Assembly: GCA_964523415.1 (NCBI GenBank)
Contig: CAZFZB010000009.1
Span: 1-43,631 of the forward strand
DNA length: 43,631 nucleotides
Direction of reading: 5' to 3'
Origin: M0108 sp964523415
GTDB taxonomy: Bacteria; Pseudomonadota; Gammaproteobacteria; Chromatiales; Chromatiaceae
Of the stretch, positions 16,245-24,376 are shown piece by piece. Under the pieces are notes generated by a model. That model was given only the letters and a program-made list of their open reading frames with translations. It did not search any database and was not told the origin of the DNA. Positions within the stretch are counted from its first letter, which is position 1. Each line of letters opens with the position of its first letter. A program made the position numbers and the translations under genes.

Positions 16245-17426
16245 TTGTCTGAAATCTCCCTATCGCTTCCCGCTAAGCGCTCGAGCCTCCTGGCCCTCGG
16301 CTTCCGGCCCTTCTTCCTCGCCGCCGCAACCTTGGCCCTCCTGGCCATGGCGATTTGGCTCCTACGCTTATGGGGTCTGCTACCGGGGGATACCTATCTC
16401 GGCGGCACCGCCTGGCACGCCCATGAGATGCTTTTTGGTTACGTTGGGGCTGTCATCGCCGGTTTTCTGCTGACGGCGGCACGCAACTGGACCGGGATCG
16501 CGACTCCCACCGGCGGTCGCCTCGGCGTGCTGGTCCTGATCTGGCTGGCGGGGAGGATCGGACCCATGCTGCCACTGCCACCCGCCTCGATTGCGATTCT
16601 CGACCTGGCCTTTTTTCCAGCCCTGGCTCTGGCCCTGATCCCGTCACTCTGGCAGGGGAAAAACAAAATCAACCGGGTATTTCTCGTCATCCTGGTGGCC
16701 ATGACGCTAGCCAATGGTCTGGTCCACCTCCAGGCCTTGGGCCTGTCGGCGGATTCGGCAAGTCGAGGGTCCCGCCTCATGCTCGACCTGACCCTGACGG
16801 TTCTACTGATCGTTGCGGGGCGCATCATGCCCTTTTTCACCCAGAGTGCCCTGCAAGGCAGCAAACCTATCAACCGGCCATGGGTGGAGGGTGCCACCTT
16901 TGCCGCCGTCATCACTTTGACGCTGGTCAACCTGCTGACACCAGCGCCCTCCTTTGCCGTTATCCCTCTCTTGGCCCTGGCTGCGCTACAGGCTATTCGC
17001 CTGGCGGGCTGGTATGATGGTCGCGCTTGGCGCAATCCCATGCTGGCGGTCCTTTATGCCGGTTACCTCTGGATGATAGCTGGCCTGACCCTGGATGGCC
17101 TGTCGGTAATAGGACTCCTACCCCACTTCCCTGCCTTGCATGCCCTGACGACGGGGGCCATTGGCGTCTTTACTCTGGGTATGGTGACCCGGGTCACCCT
17201 AGGGCATACCGGCCGCAACATGCAGGCCTCCAATGCCACCCTCGTGGCCTTCCTGGTCATCAATATCGCCGCCCTGACGCGCGTGGTTCCCGCCTTGCTT
17301 TGGCCCAACCAGTATCCCCTCTGGCTGGCGCTATCCGGCGGACTCTGGATCCTGGCCTACGGGATTTTCCTTTGGGTTTACGGCCCCATGCTGATCAGTC
17401 CGCGGGTGGATGGACGACCGGGTTAG
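16245..17426 (+). CDS. nnrS: NnrS family membrane protein
   Basis: A 393-aa polytopic inner-membrane protein with about 12 hydrophobic segments. The NnrS hallmark AWHAHEMLFGYVGAVIAGFLL appears near residue 50 and is followed closely by TAARNWTG. NnrS proteins are haem- and copper-containing membrane proteins linked to tolerance of nitric oxide and regulated by NO-responsive Crp/Fnr proteins (family knowledge). The start is TTG at 16245 with GCGAGGG upstream at fair spacing; the TTG gives MSEISLSLPAKRSSLLALGFRPFF, which leads straight into the family's conserved N-terminal region. A perfect FNR-type box precedes it, and a DNR-like regulator gene follows after 30 bp, probably in the same transcript. 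No nitrite or nitric oxide reductase gene is in the window. Confidence 0.92.
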   Translation: MSEISLSLPAKRSSLLALGFRPFFLAAATLALLAMAIWLLRLWGLLPGDTYLGGTAWHAHEMLFGYVGAVIAGFLLTAARNWTGIATPTGGRLGVLVLIWLAGRIGPMLPLPPASIAILDLAFFPALALALIPSLWQGKNKINRVFLVILVAMTLANGLVHLQALGLSADSASRGSRLMLDLTLTVLLIVAGRIMPFFTQSALQGSKPINRPWVEGATFAAVITLTLVNLLTPAPSFAVIPLLALAALQAIRLAGWYDGRAWRNPMLAVLYAGYLWMIAGLTLDGLSVIGLLPHFPALHALTTGAIGVFTLGMVTRVTLGHTGRNMQASNATLVAFLVINIAALTRVVPALLWPNQYPLWLALSGGLWILAYGIFLWVYGPMLISPRVDGRPG

Positions 17427-17456
17427 GTTCGATCCTTGCCTTGGAGATGAGCTAAG

Positions 17457-18179
17457 ATGGGAGACATGATCAAGGAGTTACGTCGGGCCATACTGCTCTC
17501 CCGCCTGTCCGATGAACAACTGGAGCGGGTGGCGCGTCACGCCCTTCGGATGCGGCTGCACGGGGGGCAGATACTCTTCCGTCAGGGTGATCCCGCCGAA
17601 CGCTTCTTTCTGGTAATTTCCGGTCGCCTGCGGTTATTCCGCCTCTCTCCTGATGGCGCCGAGAAGGTCATCGAGATCGTGTCACCCAATGAGACCTTCG
17701 CCGAGGCCCTGATGTTCCTGGATCAGCCCCGCTACCCGGTTTGCGCGGCGGCCCTGAACCCGGTCGAACTGATCAGTATGGATATCCGGGACTTCACGCT
17801 CATGTTGCGAGGGTCCTTCGATACTTGTCTCATTCTGCTCGGAGTCTTGAGCCAGCGCCTGCGTGCTCTGCTGATGGAGGTGGATAATCTGACCCTGCAC
17901 TCCGCCACCAGTCGCTTCGCCTGTTATCTGCTCGCCAAATGTCCTGGCTCGGGCCAGGTCCTGGACCTGAACGCCCGCAAGGGCGTCATCGCCTCGCGCC
18001 TCTCCATTAAACCCGAGACCTTCTCCCGTATTGAAAAAGACCTGAGAGACCGCGGCATCATCAGCGTTCGGGGGCGGCATGTCACCATCCTCGACCTCCC
18101 CGCCCTGGAGCAGGTTGCCGCCCTGGGGGATTTAGGGGAACCTGCTTACTTGCCCCGTATGCCCGACCTGCCCCGTTGA
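17457..18179 (+). CDS. dnr: Crp/Fnr family transcriptional regulator, DNR-like
   Basis: A 240-aa regulator with an N-terminal cyclic-nucleotide-binding-like sensor domain (about residues 25-120: GGQILFRQGDPAERFFLVISG), a long dimerisation helix, and a C-terminal winged helix-turn-helix (about 170-225). The recognition helix segment PETFSRIEKDL has the E-xx-SR pattern known in FNR to read TTGAT. This matches the operator at 16166-16179. There is no N-terminal cysteine cluster, so it is not an Fe-S FNR; this favours a DNR/NNR-type, haem-dependent NO sensor. The ribosome binding site GGAGATGA precedes the ATG; a second ATG lies three codons in. It lies 30 bp after nnrS and likely regulates it and itself. 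The symbol dnr is by resemblance. Confidence 0.85.
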   Translation: MGDMIKELRRAILLSRLSDEQLERVARHALRMRLHGGQILFRQGDPAERFFLVISGRLRLFRLSPDGAEKVIEIVSPNETFAEALMFLDQPRYPVCAAALNPVELISMDIRDFTLMLRGSFDTCLILLGVLSQRLRALLMEVDNLTLHSATSRFACYLLAKCPGSGQVLDLNARKGVIASRLSIKPETFSRIEKDLRDRGIISVRGRHVTILDLPALEQVAALGDLGEPAYLPRMPDLPR

Positions 18180-18319
18180 GCTCCAAGGGAGGCTTGAAAG
18201 CCGGGGGGATCTCGGGGCCATGAGACCAGGCCCGGGTCCAGGAAGAGGTCTGGGGGCAGACGCCGTCCACCCCCCTTTCCTTGCTCCCGCCAGTCCCTGC
18301 CTCCGAGTAAAATGACGGC

Positions 18320-20548
18320 ATGGAAGATATATCCCACATCCTTGACCCGCTCAACGATCCCCAACGCGATGCGGTAACGGCCTCCAGCGGTAACCGATTG
18401 GTACTCGCGGGTGCCGGCAGTGGCAAAACCCGGGTCCTGGTCCATCGCATCGCCTGGCTCATCCAGGTAGAGCGCCTGGCACCCTGGTCCCTGCTGGCGG
18501 TGACCTTTACCAATAAGGCGGCGCGGGAGATGCGGACCCGCATCGAGGAGGTCCTCCAGCAGCCCATCGGCGGTATGTGGGTTGGCACCTTCCACGGTTT
18601 GGCACACCGTTTTCTGCGTGCTCATTGGCAGGACGTCAAGCTGCCCCAGCATTTCCAGATCCTGGATACAGAGGACCAGTTGCGTTTGATCAAACGCCTG
18701 CTTAAAGAACTGCAACTCGACGAATCCCGCTATCCCCCCCGCCAGATCCTGGGCTTTATCAACCGGGAAAAGGATGAGGGTCGCCGACCGGACCACTTGG
18801 ACGATAGCGGCGATTTCTTCCAGCGCAAACTCATCGAGATCTATCGGGAGTACCAGGCGGCCTGTGAGCGTGTCGGCCAGGTCGATTTCGCCGAACTCCT
18901 CCTCCGCACCCATGAATTGCTGCGGGAACGCGCGGACATCCGGCATCACTACCAAGAGCGCTTCGCTCACATCCTGGTGGACGAGTTCCAGGATACCAAC
19001 GCCATTCAGTATGCCTGGCTGCGCCAACTGGCTGGAGAGCGGGACAATCTCTTCCTGGTGGGCGACGACGACCAATCCATCTATGGCTGGCGCGGGGCGC
19101 GGGTGGAGAACATCCAGAGCTTCCAACGCGACTATCCCAACACCCAGGTGGTGCGCCTGGAACAGAATTACCGTTCCACGGGTACCATCCTCAAGGCCGC
19201 CAATACCCTCATTGCCCACAATCCGACCCGCCTGGGCAAGAACCTCTGGACCCAGGATCGGGAGGGCGAACCTATCCTGCGCTATGCCGCCTTCAACGAG
19301 GTGGACGAGGCCCGCTTCGTGGCCGATCGCATCCGCGACTATGTGGCGAATGAGGGCTACCGCCACGCCGAGTGCGCCATCCTCTACCGCACTACGGCTC
19401 AGTCGCGGCTGTTCGAAGAGTCCCTGATCCAGGCCCGGATCCCCTACCGCGTCTATGGGGGCCTACGCTTCTTCGAGCGCGCCGAGATCAAGGACGCCAT
19501 GGCCTACCTGCGCCTGGTCGCCAGCCCCGACGACGATTCCGCCTTTGAGCGTGCCGTCAACACCCCCATGCGCGGTATCGGCCCGCGCACCCTGGATGGC
19601 CTACGGGAACAGGCCCGGGAGACGCGGGTCTCGCTGTGGCAGGCCGCGCGGGATCTCCTGGCCTCCAGCACCCTGCCCCCTCGCGCCGCGGGTGCCATTG
19701 GCCAGTTCCTGGGGCTCTTCGACAAGTACCGCTCCACCTCCCCCATCCTGAGCCTCGAAACCCTTACCAAGGATCTGATCACGGACGCTGGCCTGGAGGA
19801 ACACTACCGTAAGGACAAGGATGGTAAGGGACAGGATCGCATCGAGAATCTGGGGCAGTTGGTCGAGACGGCCGGGCGCTTCCGCTACGAACTGGCTGTC
19901 GGCGAGGGTGAGGGCGAGACTGATGTCCTCTCCGCCTTCCTGGCTCATGCAGCCCTGGAATCCGGGGATGCCCAGGCCGATGAGTTCGAGGATGGTGTCC
20001 AGCTCATGACCCTGCACAGTGCCAAGGGCCTAGAATTCCCTATCGTCTTCCTGGTCGGCGTCGAGGAGGGTCTCTTCCCTCATAGCCTCTCCGCCAATGA
20101 CCCAAACCGGCTGGAGGAGGAGCGCCGTCTCTGCTATGTCGGCATGACCCGGGCTATGCACCAGCTCTTTGTCAGTCACGCCGAGAGCCGCCGCTTCCGG
20201 GGTAACGAGGATCACCCCTTCCCCTCCCGATTTTTACGGGAAATCCCACCAGAACTAGTACAAGAGGTACGGGCGGGCAGTTTGTCGAGATCTTCTGCCT
20301 GGGGGCGATTCCAGATCCCGCCCCCAGGCGCTTGGCAGAGCGGTTTCACGGATGCAGCCCGCCACCCGGTACCCAGCGGCGGTACTGGCCTTCGGCTCGG
20401 CCAGGCGGTCAGGCATCCCAAGTTCGGCGAGGGGGTGGTGCTCAACAGCGAGGGCCTAGGTGCCGCTGCGCGCATCCAGGTCAAGTTCCGCGAGGAGGGG
20501 ACCAAGTGGTTGGTCCTTGCCTACGCCAGGCTGGAGCCCCTCGGGTGA
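18320..20548 (+). CDS. uvrD: DNA helicase II (UvrD)
   Basis: SF1A 3'-5' helicase acting in nucleotide excision and mismatch repair. The 742-aa product shows Q-motif LNDPQRDAV, Walker A AGAGSGKTRVL near residue 31, VTFTNKAAREM (motif Ia), and VDEFQDTN (Walker B, near 220). It continues with GDDDQSIYGWRGA (motif III), LEQNYRS (motif IV), LMTLHSAKGLEFPIVF (motif V) and EERRLCYVGMTRA (motif VI). The C-terminal end (LGQAVRHPKFGEGVVLNSEG) forms the Tudor-like domain typical of UvrD, which in E. coli contacts RNA polymerase. This tail and the length favour UvrD over Rep. There is no good ribosome binding site before the ATG at 18320. The 140-bp gap upstream holds nothing recognisable. Confidence 0.96.
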   Translation: MEDISHILDPLNDPQRDAVTASSGNRLVLAGAGSGKTRVLVHRIAWLIQVERLAPWSLLAVTFTNKAAREMRTRIEEVLQQPIGGMWVGTFHGLAHRFLRAHWQDVKLPQHFQILDTEDQLRLIKRLLKELQLDESRYPPRQILGFINREKDEGRRPDHLDDSGDFFQRKLIEIYREYQAACERVGQVDFAELLLRTHELLRERADIRHHYQERFAHILVDEFQDTNAIQYAWLRQLAGERDNLFLVGDDDQSIYGWRGARVENIQSFQRDYPNTQVVRLEQNYRSTGTILKAANTLIAHNPTRLGKNLWTQDREGEPILRYAAFNEVDEARFVADRIRDYVANEGYRHAECAILYRTTAQSRLFEESLIQARIPYRVYGGLRFFERAEIKDAMAYLRLVASPDDDSAFERAVNTPMRGIGPRTLDGLREQARETRVSLWQAARDLLASSTLPPRAAGAIGQFLGLFDKYRSTSPILSLETLTKDLITDAGLEEHYRKDKDGKGQDRIENLGQLVETAGRFRYELAVGEGEGETDVLSAFLAHAALESGDAQADEFEDGVQLMTLHSAKGLEFPIVFLVGVEEGLFPHSLSANDPNRLEEERRLCYVGMTRAMHQLFVSHAESRRFRGNEDHPFPSRFLREIPPELVQEVRAGSLSRSSAWGRFQIPPPGAWQSGFTDAARHPVPSGGTGLRLGQAVRHPKFGEGVVLNSEGLGAAARIQVKFREEGTKWLVLAYARLEPLG

Positions 20549-20650
20549 GGTCAGCTTGTCCTGCAACCGGGTCCGGCCTTTTACCTGCTCACCTGCCTTG
20601 GGCGACCCTCAGGACTAGGGAAGGCCTGCCTATAGCCACCCGCATCGCAA

Positions 20651-21838
20651 GTGACGGCGATTAGCTCCCCGGCAGGTGATGAGCACCTGAGTCCGGCCTT
20701 CAGCCTTTACATCCATATACCCTGGTGCGTCCGCAAGTGTCCTTATTGCGACTTCAACTCCCATGCCACTCTAGAGCCTATCCCCGAATTGGCCTATGTA
20801 GAGGCCTTGCTAGGCGATCTCGATCGGGAACTGGTGGGTCAGACTCAGGAACCGCCGCCCCTGGTCTCCCTCTTCATTGGCGGCGGCACCCCAAGCCTCC
20901 TTTCCGGGGTTGCGATCGCCAGGTTGCTGGCAGGGATTCGCCAGCGCCTGCCCCTGGACTCGACAACTGAAATCACCCTGGAGGCCAATCCGGGTACGGC
21001 AGACGCCGCCAATTTCGATGCCTATCGCGCGGCCGGGGTCAACCGCCTCTCCCTGGGGGTCCAAAGCCTGAACGCGCACCGTTTGCACGACTTGGGTCGC
21101 ATTCACGGTCCGGACGAGGCTCGGCACGCCCTCCGGCTCGCGCGCCGGGCGGGGTTCGACAACATCAATCTGGATCTGATGTACGGCCTCCCTCACCAGG
21201 ACCTGGACCAGGCCCGCGGGGATCTGACCCATGCCCTAGCCCTGGAGCCGGAGCATCTCTCCTATTACCAGCTCACCCTGGAACCCAATACCCCCTTCCA
21301 TGCCAATCCTCCACTCTTGCCCGATGATGACCAAGGGGCGGACATGCTGCTCCAAGGCATGGAAATACTCTCGGCAAGTGGCTTCGTCCAATACGAGGTT
21401 TCAGCCCATGCCCAGAGCGACCGCCAGTGTCGGCATAATCTCAACTACTGGACCTTCGGGGATTATATCGGCATCGGCGCCGGTGCCCATGGTAAACGCC
21501 GGCAATCGGTGAGGGGTCCGACCAGGCGCCAAGCCAAGCCCCGGCATCCTGCCGCCTACCTCAAAGCCCTGAGAAGTCCCGCGCCGGTAGGGTCGAACTG
21601 GAGGCTCACGAAGGAGGATCTGGTACTGGAGTTCGCCATGAACGCCCTGAGGCTGACGGCGGGATTCGATCGCCGTCTCTTTCCCCAGAGCACGGGGCTG
21701 GATCTAGAACTGCTTGAAGAACCCCTGAACAGGGGCGCGGAGGCCGGGCTGCTGGACCTCAAAGGTCCCTGGGTCCGTCCCACGGAACAGGGCCGCTGGT
21801 TCCTCAATGACCTCATTGGCCATTTCATGCCGGATTAG
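20651..21838 (+). CDS. hemW: Haem chaperone HemW (radical SAM, coproporphyrinogen oxidase-like)
   Basis: A 395-aa radical SAM protein. The N-terminal sequence SLYIHIPWCVRKCPYCDFNSHA carries CxxxCxxC for a 4Fe-4S cluster at about residues 26-33. It is followed by FIGGGTPSLL, ITLEANPGT, RLSLGVQSL and the C-terminal HNLNYWTFGDYIGIGAGAHG typical of HemW. The family was long annotated as coproporphyrinogen III oxidase; HemW binds haem and is now seen as a haem chaperone for respiratory proteins (family knowledge). The start is uncertain: GTG at 20651 lacks a good ribosome binding site, but no better in-frame start precedes the conserved SLYIHIPWC. It is convergent with the DUF3501 gene. Confidence 0.93.
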   Translation: MTAISSPAGDEHLSPAFSLYIHIPWCVRKCPYCDFNSHATLEPIPELAYVEALLGDLDRELVGQTQEPPPLVSLFIGGGTPSLLSGVAIARLLAGIRQRLPLDSTTEITLEANPGTADAANFDAYRAAGVNRLSLGVQSLNAHRLHDLGRIHGPDEARHALRLARRAGFDNINLDLMYGLPHQDLDQARGDLTHALALEPEHLSYYQLTLEPNTPFHANPPLLPDDDQGADMLLQGMEILSASGFVQYEVSAHAQSDRQCRHNLNYWTFGDYIGIGAGAHGKRRQSVRGPTRRQAKPRHPAAYLKALRSPAPVGSNWRLTKEDLVLEFAMNALRLTAGFDRRLFPQSTGLDLELLEEPLNRGAEAGLLDLKGPWVRPTEQGRWFLNDLIGHFMPD

Positions 21839-21840
21839 CT

Positions 21841-21864
21841 GATAAGGGCAAGAAGCCCCTTATC
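21841..21864. terminator. Hairpin between convergent hemW and DUF3501 genes
   Basis: An 8-bp stem, GATAAGGG (21841-21848) with CCCTTATC (21857-21864), has an 8-nt loop, and three further pairs are possible with a bulged C. It begins immediately after the hemW stop codon, in the 45-bp space between convergent genes. No T-run is present, so it would be at best a weak bidirectional terminator. Confidence 0.45.
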
Positions 21865-21883
21865 CAGCGGTAATAGGGCAAGA

Positions 21884-22465
21884 TCAGGCGAGATCGCCGG
21901 TTAGGGAATCCCGCGTGGCAGGGGCCGCCTCTACCCGAAAATGATAGTGGGGATGCTCGATACCCAGGGTCAGGCGGGCGCCACCCTTGAGGGCATCGGC
22001 CATGGCCTCGGTCAGTTCGAACCTTAGAAAGTGGACAGAGGAGGTTTTGGAATCGTCCTCGCGCTCCAGGTCTTCATCGGCGATGGCGAACTGGGGTTCA
22101 TGGCCCGCAACCTGTACCCACACCTTATCCTCGATGCCAATCAGATTGGCCAGGGCCTGCCTGCGCTCCTCGGGATCAGCGAACTCGACCATGAAGGTAG
22201 CTTTTAGATTACGGCCGTCAGGAATCAGGGGATTATAGGCATCCAGTTCGTCCTGAATACCCTCCTCCTCAAAGATCCTCTCGATGCGAAGCATCTCCTG
22301 GATTTGATACTGGACGGTCAAACGGTCCTCGAAATAAAGGGTAGCATTGGGCCCAATAGGCACCTTGCGGTCACGCTTGTGCGCCATCACCCTGGCGCGG
22401 AATTCATTGCGAAGCTTGGCATATTGCTCAAGGCTATAGAGATCGGCTGCCATCAAAGCGCTCAT
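21884..22465 (-). CDS. DUF3501 family protein
   Basis: A 193-aa soluble protein of unknown function that I recognise as DUF3501 from its N-terminal pattern (LYSLEQYAKLRNEFRARVMAHKRDRK), VPIGPNATLYFEDRLT and the IEHPHYHFR segment near the end. There is no signal peptide, membrane segment or cysteine. It follows the CCG-domain Fe-S protein gene by 81 bp in the same direction. This pairing, often with a rubrerythrin gene, recurs in proteobacteria (from memory), which hints at a shared redox or oxidative-stress role. No rubrerythrin gene is present here. The start is ATG at 22465 with GAGG 10 nt upstream; an ATG four codons further in is also possible. Confidence 0.85.
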   Translation of the reverse strand: MSALMAADLYSLEQYAKLRNEFRARVMAHKRDRKVPIGPNATLYFEDRLTVQYQIQEMLRIERIFEEEGIQDELDAYNPLIPDGRNLKATFMVEFADPEERRQALANLIGIEDKVWVQVAGHEPQFAIADEDLEREDDSKTSSVHFLRFELTEAMADALKGGARLTLGIEHPHYHFRVEAAPATRDSLTGDLA

Positions 22466-22505
22466 AGGCTGGGTACCTCGTTAAGCAATGCGTAAAGGGG
22501 TGGAG

Positions 22506-22539
22506 CCTGGGGCGGGAAGGAAGGCCACCCCGCCCCAGG
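22506..22539. other. Intergenic GC-rich hairpin between the Fe-S protein gene and DUF3501
   Basis: A perfect 11-bp inverted repeat, CCTGGGGCGGG (22506-22516) with CCCGCCCCAGG (22529-22539), has a 12-nt loop and begins 7 bp after the stop codon of the upstream gene. No T-run follows on the minus strand. It may stabilise the upstream message or reduce read-through into the DUF3501 gene. Confidence 0.5.
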
Positions 22540-22546
22540 CCGCGAC

Positions 22547-23878
22547 TTAAATCCCGTAGGCCAGACGGAGCAGGGTCAAGGGGTGCTTGGGTGCGTTACC
22601 ATCCTTGAGGGCGTGGCCTATGTGCTGGCCCGCCATGGGACAGTCGCTGCCATAATGATCCGGTTTAATCTGCTTGATTTTATTGACTATGGGACCGACG
22701 ATCTTCATCGAATAATCGTGAAACTCCTGTTTGACGGCATAGGTACCATCATGACCGGAGCAACGTTCGATGATCTCTATCCGGGTTTCCGGAATCAAAC
22801 TCAAGAGTTCCCGGGTCTTCTGGCCCAGATTCTGAACCCGTTGATGACAGGCGGCATGATAGGCGACGGTGCCAAGAGGTATTTTGAAATCAGTACGCAA
22901 CTTCCCGTGCTTGTGGCGGATCATGAGGTATTCGAAGGGATCATAGATGTGCTGGCGAATCTGTTGAACCTGGACGTTATCCGGGAACATGAGGGGTAAT
23001 TCCTGCTTGAACATCAGGACGCAGGAGGGGATGGGCGCGACCAGATCCCAGCCCTCAGTCACCAGCTTCATGAGTACGGGGATATTTTCCTCCATGTGGG
23101 CCTTGACGCTTTCCAGGTCACCCAACTCCAGTTTGGGCATTCCGCAACACCTTTCCTTGTTCGGGATGGTGATGGGGATACCGTTATGCTCGAAGACAGC
23201 GACGAGGTCCATGCCTACGTCAGGTTCGTTGACATTGTTGTAGCAAGTCGTGAAGAGGGCCACCTTACCCGTGGTGGATCCTGCCTCCTCACCATCGACC
23301 TGTCGCCCCACCTTGCTCGCCAACTGGTTGCGCAGGGTCTGATGGTGATATTCAGGGATGCGGGCATCGGGGTGAACCCCCAGCACCACCTCTAGAACCT
23401 TTCGCCCCAGGCCGGATTTGTTGGTGGCATTGACGAGTGTATCGACTCCCGGCAGGCTAGCAATGGCACCCACGGCATCGGTACTTGAGAGGATCTTATC
23501 CCTGGGCTTGGTCTTGCCCTGCTGAAACTTGACGGCCTTGGCACGCAGCATCAGATGCGGAAAGTCCAGGTTCCAGACGTGCGGCGGTACATAAGGGCAC
23601 TTGGTCATGAAACAGAGATCGCAGAGGTAGCAATGATCCACGATCTTCCAGTAATCAGCCTTGGCGACACCATCCACCTCCATGGTGCTCGATTCATCGA
23701 CCAAGTCGAAGAGTTCGGGGAAGGCCTGGCAAAGGCTTACGCATCGGCGACAGCCGTGGCAAATGTCGAAAACCCGTTCCAACTCCTGGAATAGCTTCTC
23801 CTCGTCATAAAAATCCGGATGGGTCCAGTCGAGACTGTGTCGGGTGGGAGCCTCAAGGCTGCCTTCGCGAGCGGGCAT
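22547..23878 (-). CDS. Iron-sulfur oxidoreductase with two 4Fe-4S motifs and CCG-type domains (HdrD/GlpC-like)
   Basis: A 443-aa cytoplasmic protein. Two ferredoxin-like motifs lie near the N-terminus: CHGCRRCVSLC (Cys 40, 43, 46, 50) and CYLCDLCFMTKCP (Cys 83, 86, 89, 94; the last gap is one residue longer than usual). The C-terminal half holds two CCG-type domains as in heterodisulfide reductase HdrB/HdrD and GlpC. The first has CCGMPKLELGD; the second has ACHQRVQNLG and CSGHDGTYA, where Ser replaces one Cys of the CCG motif. The start is ATG at 23878, with AAGGAG at good spacing; an in-frame start at 23902 is less likely. The electron donor and acceptor are unknown. It heads a two-gene unit with DUF3501. 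It lacks the FAD or haem partners expected of a true heterodisulfide reductase or GlpABC complex. Confidence 0.85.
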   Translation of the reverse strand: MPAREGSLEAPTRHSLDWTHPDFYDEEKLFQELERVFDICHGCRRCVSLCQAFPELFDLVDESSTMEVDGVAKADYWKIVDHCYLCDLCFMTKCPYVPPHVWNLDFPHLMLRAKAVKFQQGKTKPRDKILSSTDAVGAIASLPGVDTLVNATNKSGLGRKVLEVVLGVHPDARIPEYHHQTLRNQLASKVGRQVDGEEAGSTTGKVALFTTCYNNVNEPDVGMDLVAVFEHNGIPITIPNKERCCGMPKLELGDLESVKAHMEENIPVLMKLVTEGWDLVAPIPSCVLMFKQELPLMFPDNVQVQQIRQHIYDPFEYLMIRHKHGKLRTDFKIPLGTVAYHAACHQRVQNLGQKTRELLSLIPETRIEIIERCSGHDGTYAVKQEFHDYSMKIVGPIVNKIKQIKPDHYGSDCPMAGQHIGHALKDGNAPKHPLTLLRLAYGI

Positions 23879-24376
23879 GGGGTCACTCCTTCTCAGATGC
23901 AAGGGACGTATCGGAATGGGGGCAGCCCATGGAACCCAAGTTATTGAGCCCTGGATCGGGGGCCTGCCCGGCTGATGGAATAGCTATCAGCTTAGTACCT
24001 TCGGCGCGGAAAACCAATGGCAAGGGCCTGTCCCCTTTCCAGACTCTGAATTTCTGATTAATGCCACCGACGGCCAGGGTCAGGACAATCGATCAAACAC
24101 CAAAGGCCGAACGCCCCGTCTGGAAAATTTCGCTTTGGAAAAATCTGGAACAGCCGTTCGCACTATAAGGTAGGGGTTTGAGAAGGGCATGTTGATTCAT
24201 TTCCGGGACGCTCCCCGGACAGTGCGGCTGGCAAGCAGCAGACTGGGCTGAAAGAAGGCAAGGATCTTATCGGCCCCAACTGGTAGATGTCCGAATGCCT
24301 CCTGAGGGACCGGTTTCCGCGTTGAATCAGTTGTCAAGCCCCACCGGGTCGGATGGGACAGGACAAGATAGGAGAA
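23879..24376. other. Intergenic region between nuoN and the Fe-S protein gene
   Basis: About 500 bp without a gene I can support on either strand. It should hold the end of the long nuo transcript and the promoter of the Fe-S/DUF3501 unit. On the minus strand TTGGTT and TAAGCT occur with 17-bp spacing upstream of the Fe-S gene, a weak promoter candidate. I saw no strong terminator with a T tract after nuoN. Confidence 0.4.

Noticed and set aside
18146..19366. A 406-codon open frame on the minus strand, antisense to uvrD
   Set aside because: It is a by-product of high GC at third codon positions in uvrD; it has no family features of its own.
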